A stretch of DNA of 64,000 nucleotides from contig CM066912.1 in the NCBI GenBank assembly GCA_033964015.1, forward strand, positions 9,540,015-9,604,014, read 5' to 3'. The number at the start of each line of letters is the position of its first letter. The stretch's first letter is position 1. Position numbers and translations under genes: made by a program. The notes beneath the pieces are model-generated. The model was not told the DNA's origin, did no database searches, and saw only the letters and a program-made list of their open reading frames with translations. Below are positions 31,801-41,090 of the stretch, piece after piece. Source of the stretch: Scolanthus callimorphus. Lineage: Eukaryota; Cnidaria; Anthozoa; Actiniaria; Edwardsiidae.

Positions 31801-33294
31801 GTTTCCCTGGGCGGGATATGGCCGACTTTGACGTCCAGAACGGATGGCTTGAAAATTCTGGGGAGGGATTCTAGGGTCCCTTTGATATTGATTGGGATTT
31901 CCCTGGTTCCTTCGCCTACAATTGTAGTAAGTATGCCCGTAAATATTGCAATTGGTACAAAAAGGACGCCCTTCTACACTTCTCTGTCACCTGTAAAAAT
32001 TCCTACGGGGTTGGGGTCGAAAGACTGGGGCTTGGGGGTTAAGCTGACTTCCCATTTGTTTTCTAACCTCCTGTCTGATCATTTCTTGCATGTCTATGTT
32101 CTGGTTTTCATGCTGAAAATTAATCTGTCGTTGACCAATTTGGCTAAAAGTTGGTCTTTCCTCACGAATTGCAGCATTTATTGGTGCTGAATTATTCTGA
32201 GAAAACATCAGCCCTTTTAGTTGACCCATGATTTCCTGTGTAATTTGCTTAGTGTCTATGACAGGCGTAGCAGCGGAACGTTGAGTTATGCTATCTTTTA
32301 GCATGGCGTAATTTTCTGCTTTTTCAAAGGTATCCGGTTCCCTTAAAACAACATATTCTTTGATTTCGTCTTTTAGACCATCGACAAAGTAATGAAGCCA
32401 CTCCGACTTAGGTAAGTTCAACCTAATACATTGCTGTCGTATGTCCGTTACATAATCAGAAAGCGGCTCGTTTGGCTTTTGTTTCCTTTTACACAGCATT
32501 TGTCTGAGGCGCCAATTGGAAGCACTTGATGCAAATTGTTCTTTCATTTTTTCTATAATCTCATGTATCGTTAGGTCGTCTTTGTCTTTCAGTGAGTTGA
32601 ACCAAGCCAAAGCATTTCCTTTCAGACACAAAGGCAAACCTTGAGCTTGTTTTTCTTCAGTCCAATTACAAAAATTAGCCATTTGTAAAAAACTAGTTAT
32701 GAACTCTGTCACATCTTCTTTTTGTTCGCCCTTGAAAATAGGTGTAGTAAACATTCCCTTCAAATTCACTGCGTCAAGATATGAATCTTGTATTTGCGCA
32801 ATCCTTCTTTCTTTTTCTTCGTTTAGCGCCCTTAGACTATCGAATTCATTATCAAAACGGTCTGACATTTCTCTAATTGCCGTTAAAAGACCTGGAGAAG
32901 ACATGCTTTCAGTCAACGCAACAGCTTGTTCTTGTGATTGTCTATGAAAAGGAGGATCCGCACCCTCACTTAATTCAGGCGTTTCTGTCCGAGAACAACA
33001 ATTTTCACGTTGATCAGAAAATTCTTCAGTTTCAGTATTTGAAAAACTATCTTCTTCATCAGAAAAATCAGAAAAATCTACTTCATTGCCTATTGAAAGT
33101 TCATCGAAATTTTCAGGCAATGGAGGTCTAGGTGGCGGACGTTCTTCAAAAATAACCGTAGGTTGACTAACAGAAGAACTAGAAGATACACTACCGTCTT
33201 CGATTCGAGTGGACTGACGTGAAGGAGTCAATGCCCTTATTCGTTTCAAAATTTCACTGCTAATACGTTTTGCAACTTGAGTTTCTTTACTCAA
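31798..33294 (-). CDS. Gypsy Gag with retrotransposon-gag domain and zinc knuckle, interrupted by TGA
   Basis: The frame begins at ATG 33294 (MSKETQVAKRISSEILKR), with a Pro/Ser/Glu-rich N-terminus, then a typical capsid-like retrotransposon gag domain (IFKGEQKEDVTEFITSFLQM ... LPLCLKGNALAWF ... YFVDGLKDEI, about residues 190-330). A TGA at 31987-31989 ends the first ORF. The same frame then continues with one CCHC zinc knuckle (CTNCNIYGHTYYNC) and an Arg/Gln-rich tail to a TAA at 31798-31800. The TGA, followed by C, is either a recent nonsense mutation or a leaky stop. The knuckle beyond it argues that the ancestral Gag ran through. Gag would package genomic RNA in cytoplasmic particles. Confidence 0.88.
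31801..31807 (-). promoter_or_regulatory. Canonical -1 ribosomal frameshift site GGGAAAC
   Basis: In element sense the last gag codons read CAG GGA AAC TAA. The heptamer G GGA AAC fits X-XXY-YYZ in the gag frame, and slipping back one base enters the open pol frame (CTA AAA AAG GCC). The gag stop follows directly. A downstream stimulatory structure was not resolved by eye. Confidence 0.85.
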
Positions 33295-33573
33295 TTTTTC
33301 TGTCTTAGAACTTTCGCCAACTTCTTCCCTGGCTGCCTGGCTAGCCAGGGCTTTTGCTTTACTCCTGGTTACCGGCAGCTTGAAAACTTAAAAATATTCT
33401 TACATTACAAAGAAAGTACTAATCTGCTTTTTAATTTCTTTACAGAAACTTATTCAAAGAAAATGTGTAAAATGGCTGGCCATCTCAAAAGAATCCAAGG
33501 GAAAGTTGTCAACCCAACATACACCACACTAACCTTCAAAGTTCTGCAATGAAAGTCGCGAGTTCTCCACCAG
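33295..33573 (-). promoter_or_regulatory. Gypsy leader with putative primer-binding site
   Basis: In element sense the LTR ends CGTTACA, then one base, then TGGTGGAGAACTCGCGAC (33572-33555). A TGG start one base after the LTR is the expected PBS layout; the primer tRNA is not identified. The env splice donor should also lie in or near this leader, but I could not choose one. Confidence 0.55.
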
Positions 33574-34022
33574 TGTAACGGGTCGGGATCGGTGTCTTTC
33601 AATTGAACACGACTTTCATACTATACTGTACTACTACTATATCTTTATTCAACTTACATACGCTTTATATAGGTGCTGGCTCTCGGAAGGTTCCCATGGG
33701 AGATTAGCCTGATAAGGGGTGTTTTTAGTGCCAAATGTAGGAATGTCCGGTCAATGTCTAGAATTCGGACTTAGACCAAGACTATCAGATCAGAGCATGT
33801 GCACTAACCGTGGGAAAAGGGATTATCTTAAAAACGGGAAATACCGTTGAATTCCAATGGGAAGTTCCGAGCACCACACTTTTATAAATATCGTAATCTA
33901 CAAAAGTGTACTTATGATGTAGACGTAGGGGAAACTACAAATGACTACAAATATACAATAATTCATGTTAACTGGCATGACTACAAATGAACTAGTGAAT
34001 TTACTAGAATCGCTTCGTAACA
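33574..34022 (-). repeat. Gypsy 5' LTR (449 bp)
   Basis: In element sense it runs TGTTACGAAGCG to CCCGTTACA, so it starts TG, ends CA and has short inverted ends. It contains TATATAAAG (TATA box, 33663-33671) and about 15 bases later AATAAAG (33644-33650, poly(A) signal), the usual compact U3-R-U5 order. No second copy exists in the window. Confidence 0.8.
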
Positions 34023-34135
34023 GTATACTAGGTATTTGTGTATCTGTGACAAAAGAAAACCAGTAGCTACAGACTTCTTCGTATCCAAGCGCTCCTTAAC
34101 TTAGACTTAAAATAGTCAACAACATTTGATTGTTG
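34023..34135. repeat. 113-bp direct repeat flanking the Gypsy-type insertion, right copy
   Basis: Identical to 24454-24566. It starts on the base after the LTR's terminal CA. Confidence 0.9.
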
Positions 34136-34617
34136 CGTCATATAATCGACAATAGATTTTCTTGGGGCTTTTTCTGGAATGTTCGTTGGGGAGAGCAATA
34201 ACATGTAAATTCCCGTGAATATTATGAGAACCGTTCACTTTCATGTTGTACCGCGTTCATAAGCTCGCCAGCAGCTGACGATACTTGACCCGAAAGCAGA
34301 AAAAATATAATCAACAAGAAGTTTCAGAAATAATTAGTAGTATTTTCGCTTTTCCCTTCTTTACAAACGACTAGACGCCCAATCAAGCAAAATGCGGATT
34401 TGAGCATCAAAATCTAGTGATCAATGGACAATTAAGAGCGAATGTCTAGAAAATCGAGCCAAGTGCGGACACAACCCAAAATCTAACCTTCCCTCAAAAC
34501 TTGTCTATAAGATCGCTTGGATGATAGCCTTCCCCGTAGAACGATATAAGCCCTTCTCAAGATCTTAGAGACAATTCTACAACTCTAATAGCAAACTATT
34601 GTTCATGTCAGTGAAAT
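34136..34617. other. Non-coding, nothing recognised
   Basis: No coding, RNA or repeat structure supported. Confidence 0.35.
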
Positions 34618-35210
34618 ATTGCTTTCCGTTTCCAATGTCCACTGAGACTTGTGGTACTTGTTGATAGAGTTTTACTTCCCATGTTTCAATCTAAAACAAA
34701 AAAAGTTTTGGCAACGATTACGATATGAAGACCATGTGCTAAAGTATAAGGTAAATTAAACTGAGTCACCGTACAAACATAAGTCGATCAATGGGGCATA
34801 GATCGGCTGACAATGTGGGCTGTGTAGTGTGTTTTTCCACTAATATATAGATTTAGCCACTGGCTAAAACCGGAGCTCCCGGTTACATATTTTTCTGTGT
34901 GAATGAGACATACAACATGTGTAAATGCCATTGTACATAGATAGCCTGCCATAGTCATACCACGTGACTAAGCACTTGCACTCCCCTTGCCACTAAGATA
35001 ATTTCCCCCAAGTTTGGTTGTCTGAAAAAAGTTTGGTTGTCTGAAAAATGAAGTCGATCGTATACCTGAGGTCTACTTTGAGCAATTGTATTCTTCCTGC
35101 GATACCTATGGTGCTCCGCTCTACGGCCTTCGGCCGCTAAGGAGCTCCGCTAAAATGGTCTGGAATAGTTTACTACCATCTTTTGCTGCAAAATTAGGCC
35201 TTAATAAGGA
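34618..35210. repeat. Dispersed repeat R1, copy 2, split by an insertion
   Basis: 34618-34832 and 35156-35210 together match 14035-14310. The intervening 323 bp is a foreign insert. Confidence 0.85.
34833..35155. mobile_element. R2 insertion within R1 (about 323 bp)
   Basis: Begins with CTAATATATAGATTTAGCC and GGCTAAAACCGGAGCTCCC and ends GGAGCTCCGCTAAAAT, so its ends are inverted copies of a GGAGCTCC-containing motif. It is absent from R1 copy 1. Partial relatives are at 15939, 21390-21445 and 53207. Confidence 0.7.
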
Positions 35211-35607
35211 ACAGGGTTTCGAGGTCAAGTCAGTACACCCCTACCCTTAAATATATGGAACTAGGGACAGGCGAAAACTCATCGTAAACTCATTAACAAC
35301 AGCTATGACTTTGGAACACATGTCTACAAAAGAGCGAACCAATGTGTATAAATGCAAATGGACATCGATTTTACTGTTATAACGAATTCATCAAATTCCA
35401 AAATTCGTAATATTGCTGAATTCGGTTTGTGACGATGTGTTGAAATGTGGAATTTTCACAATATGTTAGTTCCATTGATTAATCCTCTAAATACTTAGAA
35501 GTCGCCATTCATCGAGCAAATTGTCTCATAATTGCTTATACTAATGAGCTAAAACTACAAACAAAAAATCCTCCAATAAACCCGTGAAGTTACCAACTGA
35601 TATTTAC
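35211..35607. other. Probable intron downstream of the last D-glutamate cyclase exon found
   Basis: No exon-like frame on the minus strand could be supported here, although the gene must continue after the donor at 35607. Confidence 0.4.
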
Positions 35608-35888
35608 CTGCTGGTGAGTAGCGATACACTCGTCAACCTTTGGCTTGTCAAAAACCCCAGCGCCTTTCCGCACATACCGTGAGTGAACTGGACAGGAATG
35701 TAGAGCGAGCAGAGCTAGTGCCAGGTTCTCTCCATTCAAAACAACACATTGATCTGACTTGCTCCCAGGTCTCTTGTTTGTTGAGAGCAGAAAGAGCTCA
35801 TGGATCGCAAATCCTGATGAGAAAATGTGTACCCGATTAGCCAACAGCGACGGAGATGAAGAGTCTTTGTTTTTAGACCACATGCTTT
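35608..35888 (-). CDS. DGLUCY: D-glutamate cyclase exon 5 (second-domain C-terminal part)
   Basis: Bounded by the acceptor ACGACTAG (AG 35890-35889) and the donor CAGCAG|GTAAAT, it joins exon 4 in phase 1. The stretch LALALLALHSCPVHSRYVRK resembles the segment near the C-terminus of animal D-glutamate cyclases that I know as [20 protein letters not shown] in the mammalian protein (from memory). This match ties the two left-hand exons to the DUF1445 exons further right. It ends in phase 0, so at least one more exon is expected to the left, beyond the retroelement or missed because it is short. Confidence 0.6.
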
Positions 35889-36281
35889 CTAGTCGTGTCA
35901 AGGATGACGGAAAAAAGAATGGGTATGAAAATCACATCACTACAGAAATATGTGCTGCTACGTTTATTTTGATATCTGTGGGAATTTGGAAGATTTGGTA
36001 CAAAACAAAATTTAGCCCAAACACCTTAACCGCTGACAATATCTCTCCACGATGTCAAAATGTCCGCATAAATTTCGAATTTTCTTCTCGAATTCTCCTA
36101 GAGGTGGCTAGCCTGCCAAATGTTACGGTGAAAAATCCAATACCGCGGAGAATATCGGGCGGAGCGTCAGGGGGGGAGTGTTGAAAGGGGAATCCCCTGC
36201 CCCCTCGCCCCAAATCTAGAACCGAACACTTTGAAAATATTTTATAAAAACAGGAACAATAGTTTATGCAGAATATATTAC

Positions 36282-36971
36282 CTTTGTTGTCCACAGATAC
36301 GCGCACTCCCGTGTCCAGTCCAGTCCTCTGGTCCTTTTCCTTATATATCATATTATGATTCGAGCTTGTGTTATCACTTCTGGAACAGACATTAACTGAC
36401 TGAGAAATGATTCCCGCTTGATGAGAACTAGTAAAAATCTCTCTCCATGTATCTACGTGCATGTGCGTGTTTACTCGCACGCTCTTGCCCAGGGCTTGCA
36501 GACATCGTGTGAGGGAAACTAATAAGACTACCTGTCTGCAAGGCCAAGCTCCGTTCTTGTCTAGGCTCACATCCAGTTCGAATATTACACGCGACGCATG
36601 TGAAATACGCAAAGACCCTTTTATGAACCCTTCTTCTTCGCCATTATCTTCACTAGACTCCATTTCGTAACACGGCACCGCCTCGTCGACAACTCTTTCT
36701 TCTGCATTTTCTTGAAGAGTATTTTTGGCATTTTGAACTGGTAGTTTCTTTATCAGGTCAAGTGCTCGGTCAGAAAGAACGGAGGCGAACAGGGGATCTT
36801 CGGAAATAAATATCACTCGTGGATGTAGGTGGTTATACTCGGAGCGGTGCTCTTTCTCGTAATCCTCAGGACGGATGTCTGCGATGAAGAGGGAGTCTAC
36901 GTTCTCGTTTGAGAAACCCAACGTCACCTCTGGAATTTCTGTGTTCAAGTGGAAACGTTTTAGCGCATAAG
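36282..36971 (-). CDS. DGLUCY: D-glutamate cyclase exon 4 (linker and diverged DUF4392-like domain)
   Basis: The acceptor CACCCCAG (AG 36973-36972) and donor AAAG|GTAATA give a 690-base exon in phase with exon 3 (completing a Thr codon, then YALKRFHLNTEIPEVTLGF) and with exon 5. It encodes a link region (DSLFIADIRPEDYEKE), an acidic stretch (ESSEDNGEEEGF) and a Rossmann-like segment, SLTRCLQALGKSVRVNTHMH, comparable to the ALGK-centred helix-strand of DUF4392. The DGGNELGMG-type motif of canonical proteins is not visible, so this domain is strongly diverged. The open frame upstream of 36971 belongs to an inverted duplication in intron 3, not to the protein. Confidence 0.55.
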
Positions 36972-36974
36972 CTG

Positions 36975-37350
36975 GGGTGCCGTCGATTTGGCATCTACCA
37001 GTCCACACGCTCCACAAAAATGTTGTTTCGGCACGTGAAACTTCGAAGTTTTGACCTCCCATGCGTGATGCTTCGGTGACGCTCGTGGGGTGGGAAAAAA
37101 AATTAGTAAAAAATTAGTAACGAAAAAAAATGTGTTGCTATATTTCTTCCTGACCAGGAAAAACATGAAGCTACCAGAATATTAACATTTTCAGTGATTT
37201 TATTGAAAAGAAATTGCAGACTTGAGTATTGTGATGAATCGTTCAAGTTTTGCGCCGGCAAATCATTCAAGTTTCGATGTCAAAACATTGAAGTTTCACG
37301 TGCCGACAGAATGTTTTTGTCTGGCGTGTGGACAAGTAGATGTAATCGAC
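36975..37350. repeat. Inverted duplication at the border of D-glutamate cyclase intron 3
   Basis: 37000-37075 (minus) and 37262-37345 (plus) share GTCAAAAC-TTCGAAGTTTCACGTGCC and the following ~50 bases at about 85 percent by eye, in opposite orientation. The shared open frame (KFHVP..CFC.ACG.VD) has no recognised domain. Confidence 0.6.
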
Positions 37351-37388
37351 GGTTATGTAGGCATGGCATATAATTTGCATAATCAGGG

Positions 37389-37580
37389 CGCAAACACTGT
37401 CAATTACAATCACAAGGACAACGACAACGACCATGACAACGACAACGAATACGAACACGACAAAAACAACAACAACGACAGCTACAACGACCACAATAAC
37501 AACAGCGACCACGACCACGAACAACGACCACAATAACGACAACGACGACTAAGTAATAACAACAATAACAATAATTATTA
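37389..37580. repeat. (AACGAC)n-type low-complexity tract
   Basis: Imperfect AAC/GAC/ACA triplet and hexamer repeats (ACAACGACAACGACCATGAC and variants) run for about 170 bases. Asp/Asn-rich and Val-rich open frames on either strand are artefacts of it. Confidence 0.85.
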
Positions 37581-38054
37581 TTCTTGTATTCATTGTAATC
37601 GTTTTCTGATTGGCTCAAGTCTACGGGCAATTCTGGTAGTTTACAAGCGCCTGCAATATTTTCAGCGGGAACAGTTGTCTGTAGAGGTTATTGGATCGAG
37701 CCCGTACTATTTTCAACGGAAACAGTTGTGTGAACAGGTTATTGGACCGAGCCTGCAAGTTATTTCAGCGGTATTTTGTGTGAAATTACAAATGCGCAGC
37801 AAAGTTTGTGTTTTGTGTCTTTTCACGATGGCTGCTCGCTTTGCGACGTGTTCCACTCAAGAAATTGAAAACATAGTTAATATTTGTGCTAGTGGTTGTA
37901 GCTGAGGTTGTAGCTGTGGCTAAAATATTGGTATATTTGTGATGTATTAAGGTTTTTTGATAATTATTTGATAATTTAGAATACATATTTGTCGTTTCAT
38001 TTTTTTTTTTTTTAACAGACAATGAATAATAAATATTTATTGGATTCGGTTTTC

Positions 38055-38141
38055 GCATGACATCGATAGTTGTCAAGTCGTCGGTTTGTGTCGGTTTGTG
38101 ATACCACAAACCTCGGCCTTGATAATTATCGATGTCATGCT
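38055..38141. repeat. Hairpin repeat
   Basis: GCATGACATCGATAGTTGTC pairs with the inverse GATAATTATCGATGTCATGC across a 38-base loop that contains two GTCGGTTTGTG units. Confidence 0.6.
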
Positions 38142-38160
38142 CAACCTCATCCAGTAATGA

Positions 38161-38499
38161 GGAGTTTGCAGGTGTTGCGTGACATTTTTAATTTTGATCC
38201 CAGCAAAATAAAATCCTCAAATTTGAGGTGGTTTCAATAAATAACACAGAAGTTACGAGCGTCGGAGGTTGGTTGTTTTTCTATAGGTTAATGTTGTGGT
38301 GGGCAACTCTTGCCCACCACAACATTAAACGTATAGAGAAACGGCACACTTCGGGCGCCAATAATAACTTTGCTAATATTTACCCAAATCAACTCAAATT
38401 TTCGCCTTTTTCTGATTTCGGCAAGCTCTTTTCAAATATGGTAGTTTCATTTTATTAGGATTAAGATTAAAAATGTCACGCAACACCTGCAAACTCCCC
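38161..38499. repeat. MITE with about 30-bp terminal inverted repeats
   Basis: GGAGTTTGCAGGTGTTGCGT plus GACATTTTTAAT at the left is inverted at 38468-38499. Inside is a near-perfect 56-base hairpin at 38281-38336 (AATGTTGTGGTGGGCAA and its inverse). Confidence 0.75.
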
Positions 38500-38507
38500 A
38501 TTGCTTA

Positions 38508-38796
38508 CAGTCAAAAGACACGAAGCGTGCCCCCCTAGAGTCGAATATTCAATTCATTATTCCATTATTGGTTTCATCATTCAATCCAAAATGCATTTTT
38601 CAATTCAATATTAAAAACGTTAAATGCTCAAATTTTGACTTCTGAATAAGCAATTGTTCAACCAGACTAATAATTTAGATAAAAAAATTCAATATTGAAT
38701 TGAAAATTGCATTTTTGGATTGAATAATGAAATCAACAATGGAATAATGAATTGAATATTCAACTCTAGGGGGGCACGCGTCATGTCTTTTGACTG
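38508..38796. mobile_element. Mariner-type MITE (TA duplication, CAGTCAAAAGACA ends)
   Basis: Arms of about 105 bp start CAGTCAAAAGACA and end TGTCTTTTGACTG, flanked on both sides by TA (38506-38507 and 38797-38798), which is the Tc1/mariner target. Both arms carry CCCCCCTAGAGT and AATATTCAATTCATTATTCC. No transposase is present. Confidence 0.8.
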
Positions 38797-38871
38797 TAAT
38801 AACAACAATAACAATAAATGTACTAGTGCTCAGGTGCTGGTGATATAACATTGAAATTCTTTCCGACTTAC

Positions 38872-39165
38872 TGGCTTCTTTCACTACCTCACCAGATGTG
38901 ACATTACAGGCCCAAAATACTGCTATGTCTCCATTCTGTACATTTGGTGGGGTATTATAGTAGTCCGTGAAGACATCTTTGATTCCTATCCATGAAGAGG
39001 CGCCAATATGTATAGGGGCTCCGTGGCCTATGTGCTCAAATTGGGACGTCACTTCTACTGTCCTCTGAATAAAGTTCCTTGGTATTGGGCGCATAGATAC
39101 GATAGTGTCACAGCTGAACGGTCCCACCGGGATTGTGGGGATGCAGGAAAGATAGACAGGAATAT
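38872..39165 (-). CDS. DGLUCY: D-glutamate cyclase exon 3
   Basis: The acceptor TTGCCCTTTTACAG and donor GCCA|GTAAGT bracket 294 bases encoding DIPVYLSCIPTIPVGPFSC, VSMRPIP, HGAPIHIGASSWIGIKDVF and DIAVFWACNVTSGEVVKEA. These match the conserved core of DUF1445 (the HGxPxHxG and VFWACGVT blocks). Phases agree with exons 2 and 4. Confidence 0.88.
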
Positions 39166-39759
39166 CTGTAAAAGGGCAATGTACGTAGGGTTCCCAGCTA
39201 CTCACAATAAAGGCCATGGACATTTGAAAGTGAGGGTCAAAACATCAGGTATGTGGGTCTAGGGTGATACCCCTACCCAGTTTTATCAACGTTTTATTTC
39301 TCGAAAACAGGGGCTACGGGGTGAGGCACTCTATTAGATCGTCTTGATGTTCACATGACGTATCAAAATCCTAACTGTGTGAAGTTATGGTCTCTATAAA
39401 ACTGTGCTTTTCAGACCAGCTACAGTTCCCCTCGCCAAATGTAATCGTTTTTTTTTTGTATTAAGCTTCTCAGATGCGGCGCTGAAATTTCTGTCACGCA
39501 ACAAACATTTGGCAAAACTATTGAGGATATAGTTCTCTTTCAGAATAATGGCTTATTATGTGAAATAACTCGCTAAAAATCAAATGTCTCCGGAGGTTAA
39601 CACCAAGCTGAAGTAATTTGTCTAGGCATGGTTAGTGGTATAAAAACTATGACATTTTTAGCCTCAAGACGGCCAGAAATACAGCAAAATTCGGTAAGAA
39701 ATTTAAGGTTCTGGATCAATCTCCAGACCATTAAAAGCAACTAAAAAATTGCTACGCAC

Positions 39760-39935
39760 CTGTTTTACTCTCTAAATGCCGGAGAGGTACCCCAGCGCTT
39801 ACCAACGCATGTTCGAAAGAGAAACTGCAGCCCAAATAGAAAGATACCATGCTGTCCCAAGGGATGTAAGAGGCGTCTGGAACTGTCTCCTTTAGCACAC
39901 CATTGATGAAAATAGAGTAGAGCTGCATATCGGTT
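39760..39935 (-). CDS. DGLUCY: D-glutamate cyclase exon 2
   Basis: The acceptor CGCTCTTTAG and donor ACAG|GTGCGT bracket 176 bases encoding TDMQLYSIFINGVLKE... WDSMVSFYLGCSFSFEHALV and AGVPLRHLESKT. The (V/F)xFxxGCSFSFExAL..AGxPxRH signature is diagnostic of DUF1445. It joins exon 1 (…SDV plus AG) to give an Arg codon followed by TD. Confidence 0.88.
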
Positions 39936-40460
39936 CTAAAGAGCGAAACAACATGCAATAGGCCATTTGCACTAACTAGGTCACGTGACCCAAGTCCCAT
40001 ACCTTCTGAATAAAATCTTGAAAATTCAACACGCTGCTATTTGCTCCAGGTTAGCCGATATTAAGCTGAAACCTGAGTTTTTGACTAATATCAATTGATT
40101 CTTTGTATTTCTGGAATTTATTTTGACAAAACATTTCGTTAAGAGGTAGTTGGGGTCACGTGACCCAGTTAGTGCAAATGGCCTATTGTATTCAGTTTGA
40201 ATTGTTTTATGCTGCAGTCGGCTAAGTTTCAAGTTCAAGTTTCAAGTTTATTAAGATTTTAGGCAGATTACAAAATATTACCGGTTGATTCGCAAATAGT
40301 ATAAACTAGTCGAGGCGGATCGGCCGTGCTTTTTTGAACATAAATTAAATAGCTAAATAAATATAAATAAATATAAATAATTTTGGAGGGCATGGACACG
40401 TCTGACGTTAAAGAGGTGGTGGGGGTAGGGGGGAATAGGGTTGTCTCATTTGAAACTGAC

Positions 40461-40729
40461 CTGACATCAGATTCCGAGGCTAGAGGAGGCACTCCCACCT
40501 CCCCAGGCAGACTCCGATAGACCAGCGGACAGGACGATGAATTTAGATGGCAAAACTCCTCAAAAGAGTCTGCATAGGACGACGGGATGACCACCACTCC
40601 GACCTTAGAATACGGTAAACTCATTCGAGAGCACGAGACGAGAGGCCAACGGCCTTCCCGGAATTCCCTACGGGCGTGCTGTGGTGCCCAGGAGCTAAAG
40701 TCTGGTTCTTGAGTGTTGACTTGAGACAT
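40461..40729 (-). CDS. DGLUCY: D-glutamate cyclase exon 1 (start of gene)
   Basis: ATG at 40729 (MSQVNTQEPDFSSWAPQHAR), then REFREGRWPLVSCSRMSL, VVVIPSSYADSFEEFCHLNS and SCPLVYRSLPGEVGVPPLA, the N-terminal part of DUF1445. The donor is TCAG|GTCAGT at 40460-40459. The family converts D-glutamate to 5-oxo-D-proline, in mitochondria in vertebrates. No clear mitochondrial presequence is seen with this start; the protein begins almost directly at the domain, so an upstream exon with a presequence could exist. The usual Pro/Gly-rich GxAPG segment is replaced by CSRMS here. Confidence 0.85.
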
Positions 40730-41090
40730 GGATACACTGTCATAAAAAGATTAAGTTAAGCTGTCAAAGACATGCCAGGAGCAGTGTATCTTCTTTATTA
40801 TTAGCTACGATATAACGCGCGCTCTGATTGACTCTGATAAAGTAATGGTTCTCCCCCGCTATAGTGCGGCTTTTGATTTTACAACATTCTCGTGTCTCTC
40901 CCAACTTCACGCGTGCTCTATTACGCTCGTATTTCCGAAAAACATTCAGCTCGGATATAATACTGTACCAAGAAGTAGGATAACCCTCGGGCCATTAAAC
41001 ATTAATAGCTGCGACAAATTTATAGCTAGCGGCAAATTTAGTTCGAGTCGGGCTGTTTGATAAAAGTGCAGAGGATTTTATTATCTTCAA
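40730..41090. other. Upstream region of the D-glutamate cyclase gene, nothing specific
   Basis: No clear promoter motif. Ends with a (CAACTT)4 tandem at about 41089-41112. Confidence 0.35.

Larger units (their letters stand above)
24567..34022 (-). mobile_element. Retrovirus-like Ty3/Gypsy element with env and antisense RING gene, 3'-truncated
   Basis: A 9456-bp insertion in minus orientation: 5' LTR (33574-34022), gag (33294-31798), pol (31800-27101) and env-like gene (26341-24567). A plus-strand RING gene (26499-26959) lies between pol and env. It ends abruptly inside the env-like coding region at 24567, with no membrane anchor, polypurine tract or 3' LTR. Both ends touch identical 113-bp direct repeats. 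The simplest reading is insertion of a 3'-incomplete cDNA at a long staggered break that was then filled in. Alternatives are a rearranged one-LTR circle or an assembly artefact. Confidence 0.85.

Noticed and set aside
24454..34135. The 113-bp repeats as the retroelement's LTRs
   Set aside because: They lack TG...CA ends and promoter/poly(A) signals. A true 449-bp LTR with TATA box, AATAAA and adjacent TGG primer site lies just inside at 33574-34022. A diverged sister of the repeat lies outside the element.
36972..37062. ATG at 37062 as the start of a 335-residue protein
   Set aside because: The first 30 codons belong to an inverted duplication. A phase-matched acceptor at 36972 links the rest to D-glutamate cyclase exon 3.
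37267..37630. Valine-rich and cysteine-rich frames, and the Asp/Asn-rich frame on the plus strand
   Set aside because: All are translations of the AAC/GAC low-complexity tract.
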